Source: Peptidiphaga gingivicola (GTDB taxonomy: Bacteria; Actinomycetota; Actinomycetes; Actinomycetales; Actinomycetaceae). Taken from it: a stretch of DNA of 64,000 nt. The position numbers and the translations under genes were made by a program. The stretch is from positions 434,001 to 498,000 of the forward strand of contig NZ_LVZK01000001.1 of the NCBI RefSeq assembly GCF_001652275.1. The letters are read 5' to 3'. Below, piece by piece: positions 62,001 to 64,000 of the stretch. The notes under the pieces are model-generated. The model was given only the letters and a program-made list of their open reading frames with translations. It did no database searches and was not told where the DNA came from. How positions within the stretch are numbered: the stretch's first letter is position 1; each line of letters starts with the position of its first letter.

Positions 62001-63341
62001 GTGTATCTTAGCGATCTCGCGCTGACGGATTTCCGCTCCTACGAGCGGGCGATCGTCGCCCTAAAGCCGGGGGTGACGGTTCTCGTCGGCGAGAACGGGC
62101 AGGGGAAGACGAATCTCATCGAGGCCGTCGGATACCTGTCGACCCTCTCGTCCCACAGGGTTTCGGGCGACGCCGCATTGGTCCGCCAAGGGGCGACGGC
62201 CGCGGTGGTGCAAGCGCGCGTCGTCCGCTCTTCCGCGCCGACGACGGTCGAGGTGGAAATCTACTCCGGCCGGGCCAACCGCGCGAGGATCAACCGCGGA
62301 CTCGTGCGTCCGCCCGAAATCGTCGGCACGGTGCGCAGCGTCCTTTTCGCACCCGAGGACTTGGAATTGGTCTCCGGCGATCCCGCGGCGCGGCGGTCCT
62401 TCCTCGACAGAATCATGGTTCAGCTTCGACCGCGGATGGTCGCGGTCAAATCCGAGTACGACAGGGCGGCGCGACAGCGTGCGGCTCTGTTGAAATCGGC
62501 CGGTGCGGCGCGCAGGGGCGGCGGATCGGCGGACGCGGCCGCGCTGGACGTCTGGGACGTGCAATTGGCCAAGCTTGGAGCGAGGATAACTGCCGCCCGC
62601 GCGGAGATCGTCGCCAGGCTGCGGCCCCGTGTCGACGAGTTCTACGCGAAGGTCTCGGGTGGGCGCGGCCCTGCTGAAATCGCCTACCGCGCAAGCGCCG
62701 GACGGCTTACGGAGCGGGCGAACGGCGCCGGCGGTGGGCCCGACTTCGACGAAGGCACGCAGGAAGAGCTTCGCGACGTCGAGCTCAACGAAATCCGGCT
62801 CATCAGCGCCATGGCCGAGCGGCGCGAGGAGGAGATCAGACGCGGCGTGAACCTCGTCGGCCCGCACCGAGACGAACTTGAACTCGCCCTTGGGACGCTG
62901 CCCGCCCGAGGATACGCCTCCCACGGCGAATCATGGAGCTATGCACTTGCTCTCAAGCTCGCCTCTTGGCGGGTTCTGTGCGGCGACGAATCGGGCGAAT
63001 GGGCGGAGGGCGGCGAGCCCGTCCTCATCCTCGACGACGTCTTCGCCGAGCTCGACGCGCGACGCAGAGACCGTCTGGCGCGAATCGTCGAAGAGGCCGA
63101 GCAGGCGATTGTCACAGCGGCCGTCGGAAGCGAGCTTCCGGCAGAACTGGGTGGGCGCCGCCTGACGGTGACGCTGGGGAACGTCTCGGAGGAGCCCGAG
63201 AGCGTTTCGGAGAAAATGACAAGCGTCGTCAAGGAATCTGGCAATGTCGCCGAGGAAACACGAAGCGATGGCGAGGAAGACGGCGGAAATGCGCCGGTCG
63301 CGGGGAACGGCCGCGCCGCGGAGGGCGGCGGCGATGGCTGA
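62001..63341 (+). CDS. recF: DNA replication and repair protein RecF
   Basis: A 446-residue SMC-like ATPase. Walker A is GENGQGKTNL, the signature lies in the arm-to-head return, and Walker B is LILDDVFAELD. It loads RecA at gaps with RecO and RecR. The start is a GTG at 62001 with GGAGAG upstream. The C-terminal ~55 residues after TVTLGNV are acidic and repetitive (SEEPESVSEK, AEETRSDGEE), extending past the normal family end (about 380-400). The stop overlaps the DUF721 start. Confidence 0.94.
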   Translation: MYLSDLALTDFRSYERAIVALKPGVTVLVGENGQGKTNLIEAVGYLSTLSSHRVSGDAALVRQGATAAVVQARVVRSSAPTTVEVEIYSGRANRARINRGLVRPPEIVGTVRSVLFAPEDLELVSGDPAARRSFLDRIMVQLRPRMVAVKSEYDRAARQRAALLKSAGAARRGGGSADAAALDVWDVQLAKLGARITAARAEIVARLRPRVDEFYAKVSGGRGPAEIAYRASAGRLTERANGAGGGPDFDEGTQEELRDVELNEIRLISAMAERREEEIRRGVNLVGPHRDELELALGTLPARGYASHGESWSYALALKLASWRVLCGDESGEWAEGGEPVLILDDVFAELDARRRDRLARIVEEAEQAIVTAAVGSELPAELGGRRLTVTLGNVSEEPESVSEKMTSVVKESGNVAEETRSDGEEDGGNAPVAGNGRAAEGGGDG

Positions 63342-63951
63342 CGGTGCAATCGATGCGGCGAAGAGGGCCGCGATCGAGCGAAACGGCGACGTGCTCGCGC
63401 TTCGCGCTCTGGATCGGGCTCGGGAGGCCTCGTACGCCCGCGGCGACGTGCGTACGAGGCGCCCGTCGGCAGCGCGGACTTTCGAGGAGGCCCGCAGCCG
63501 AGAGACGCACGATGCGGACGAGCCTCTCGGCGACGAGGTCCAGAGCCCCGGCCCGGGATGGGGCGACGTCGGAAGCGGCCCGCGGCCTTCGCACCGGGAC
63601 CCCCACCCGATCGGCCAGATCCTCGCCCGCTATGTTCGGGACAAAGGGTGGCGCGAGAGGCTCGAGGTCGCATCCGTGGCCAGCAGATGGCCCGAGATTG
63701 TGGGCCCGACGGTGGCCAAGCATTGCACCGTCGAAGACTTCTCCGACGGCGGGCGGCTCACGCTGCGCACGTCGTCGACGTCGTGGGAAACCCAGATCCG
63801 CGCCCTTCAAGCGACCCTCGAGGCGACCCTCGCCAAAGAGGTGGGCGAAGGAGTGGTCAAGGAGATCGTGGTCAAGGGGCCGTCGCAGCCGAGCTGGAAA
63901 CACGGCCGCTTCTCGGTTCGAGGGCGGGGCCCGCGCGACACGTACGGATGA
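63334..63951 (+). CDS. DUF721 (DciA-like) protein
   Basis: A 205-residue protein. The C-terminal ~100 residues are the DUF721 domain (WPEIVGPTVAKHC, LTLRTSSTSWETQIRAL); the N-terminal half is basic and disordered. The ATG at 63334 overlaps the recF stop by 8 nt. DciA, the founding member, loads the replicative helicase in bacteria lacking DnaC, and the actinobacterial gene between recF and gyrB is its counterpart. The window ends 49 bases after the stop. Confidence 0.9.
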   Translation: MADGAIDAAKRAAIERNGDVLALRALDRAREASYARGDVRTRRPSAARTFEEARSRETHDADEPLGDEVQSPGPGWGDVGSGPRPSHRDPHPIGQILARYVRDKGWRERLEVASVASRWPEIVGPTVAKHCTVEDFSDGGRLTLRTSSTSWETQIRALQATLEATLAKEVGEGVVKEIVVKGPSQPSWKHGRFSVRGRGPRDTYG

Positions 63952-64000
63952 TGCGAGCGAAAACCCTGAGGAAACGTGCACTAGCACACGTACGGTCAGA

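Overview
The window is the replication-origin region of a high-GC actinobacterial chromosome (phylum Actinomycetota). Gene content and order point to the Actinomycetales, but I cannot name a species from sequence alone. The core order pcnA, NUDIX gene, DUF6049 gene, pseudokinase gene, trxB, ddl, parB, parA, rsmG, jag, yidC, yidD, rnpA, rpmH, oriC, dnaA, dnaN, recF, DUF721 follows the layout known around oriC in Mycobacterium and its relatives.

Region by region. 1-4855 looks like type VII (ESX/WXG) secretion cargo: two small helical proteins, a WXG protein fused to a calpain-type cysteine protease, a lipoprotein translationally coupled to it, and another lipoprotein, with an aldo/keto reductase in between. 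4981-7315 holds a ThiD/PdxK-type kinase and the replicative helicase dnaB. The 436 bases upstream of dnaB carry a dense DnaA-box cluster. 7752-21792 separates dnaB from the rpsF-ssb-rpsR-rplI operon and is accessory: a MATE exporter, a tetronate dehydrogenase/kinase pair, a secreted serine protease with a lipoprotein, a PadR-controlled ABC transporter, an ABC ATPase remnant, and a two-gene DUF262-HipA cassette. 21914-31303 is mostly housekeeping: ribosomal proteins, SSB, a class A penicillin-binding protein, an AI-2E-type permease, an MFS exporter, CCA-adding enzyme and a NUDIX hydrolase. 31296-42684 contains the DUF6049 protein, a membrane pseudokinase (the MurJ flippase usually found here is absent), thioredoxin reductase, an adenine DNA methyltransferase with an unrecognised partner, an aminotransferase and D-Ala-D-Ala ligase.

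The most unusual part is 42941-54367. ParB is 806 residues long because about 500 low-complexity residues separate its ParA-binding N-terminal peptide from an otherwise normal CTPase/HTH core. Upstream of parA lies a gene-free stretch of about 8 kb with much lower GC than its flanks. It carries eight parS sites: five perfect 14-mers and three with one mismatch, all within 4.6 kb. It splits parAB from rsmG, which are usually adjacent. I read this as an expanded chromosomal centromere paired with an enlarged ParB.

54368-63951 is the classic origin block. DnaA boxes lie on both sides of dnaA (58366-58511 and 60482-60685), so oriC is probably two-part. The rpmH-to-rsmG operon and parAB run leftward with the left fork; dnaA-dnaN-recF-DUF721 run rightward with the right fork. 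No rRNA, tRNA, CRISPR array or intact insertion sequence was seen.
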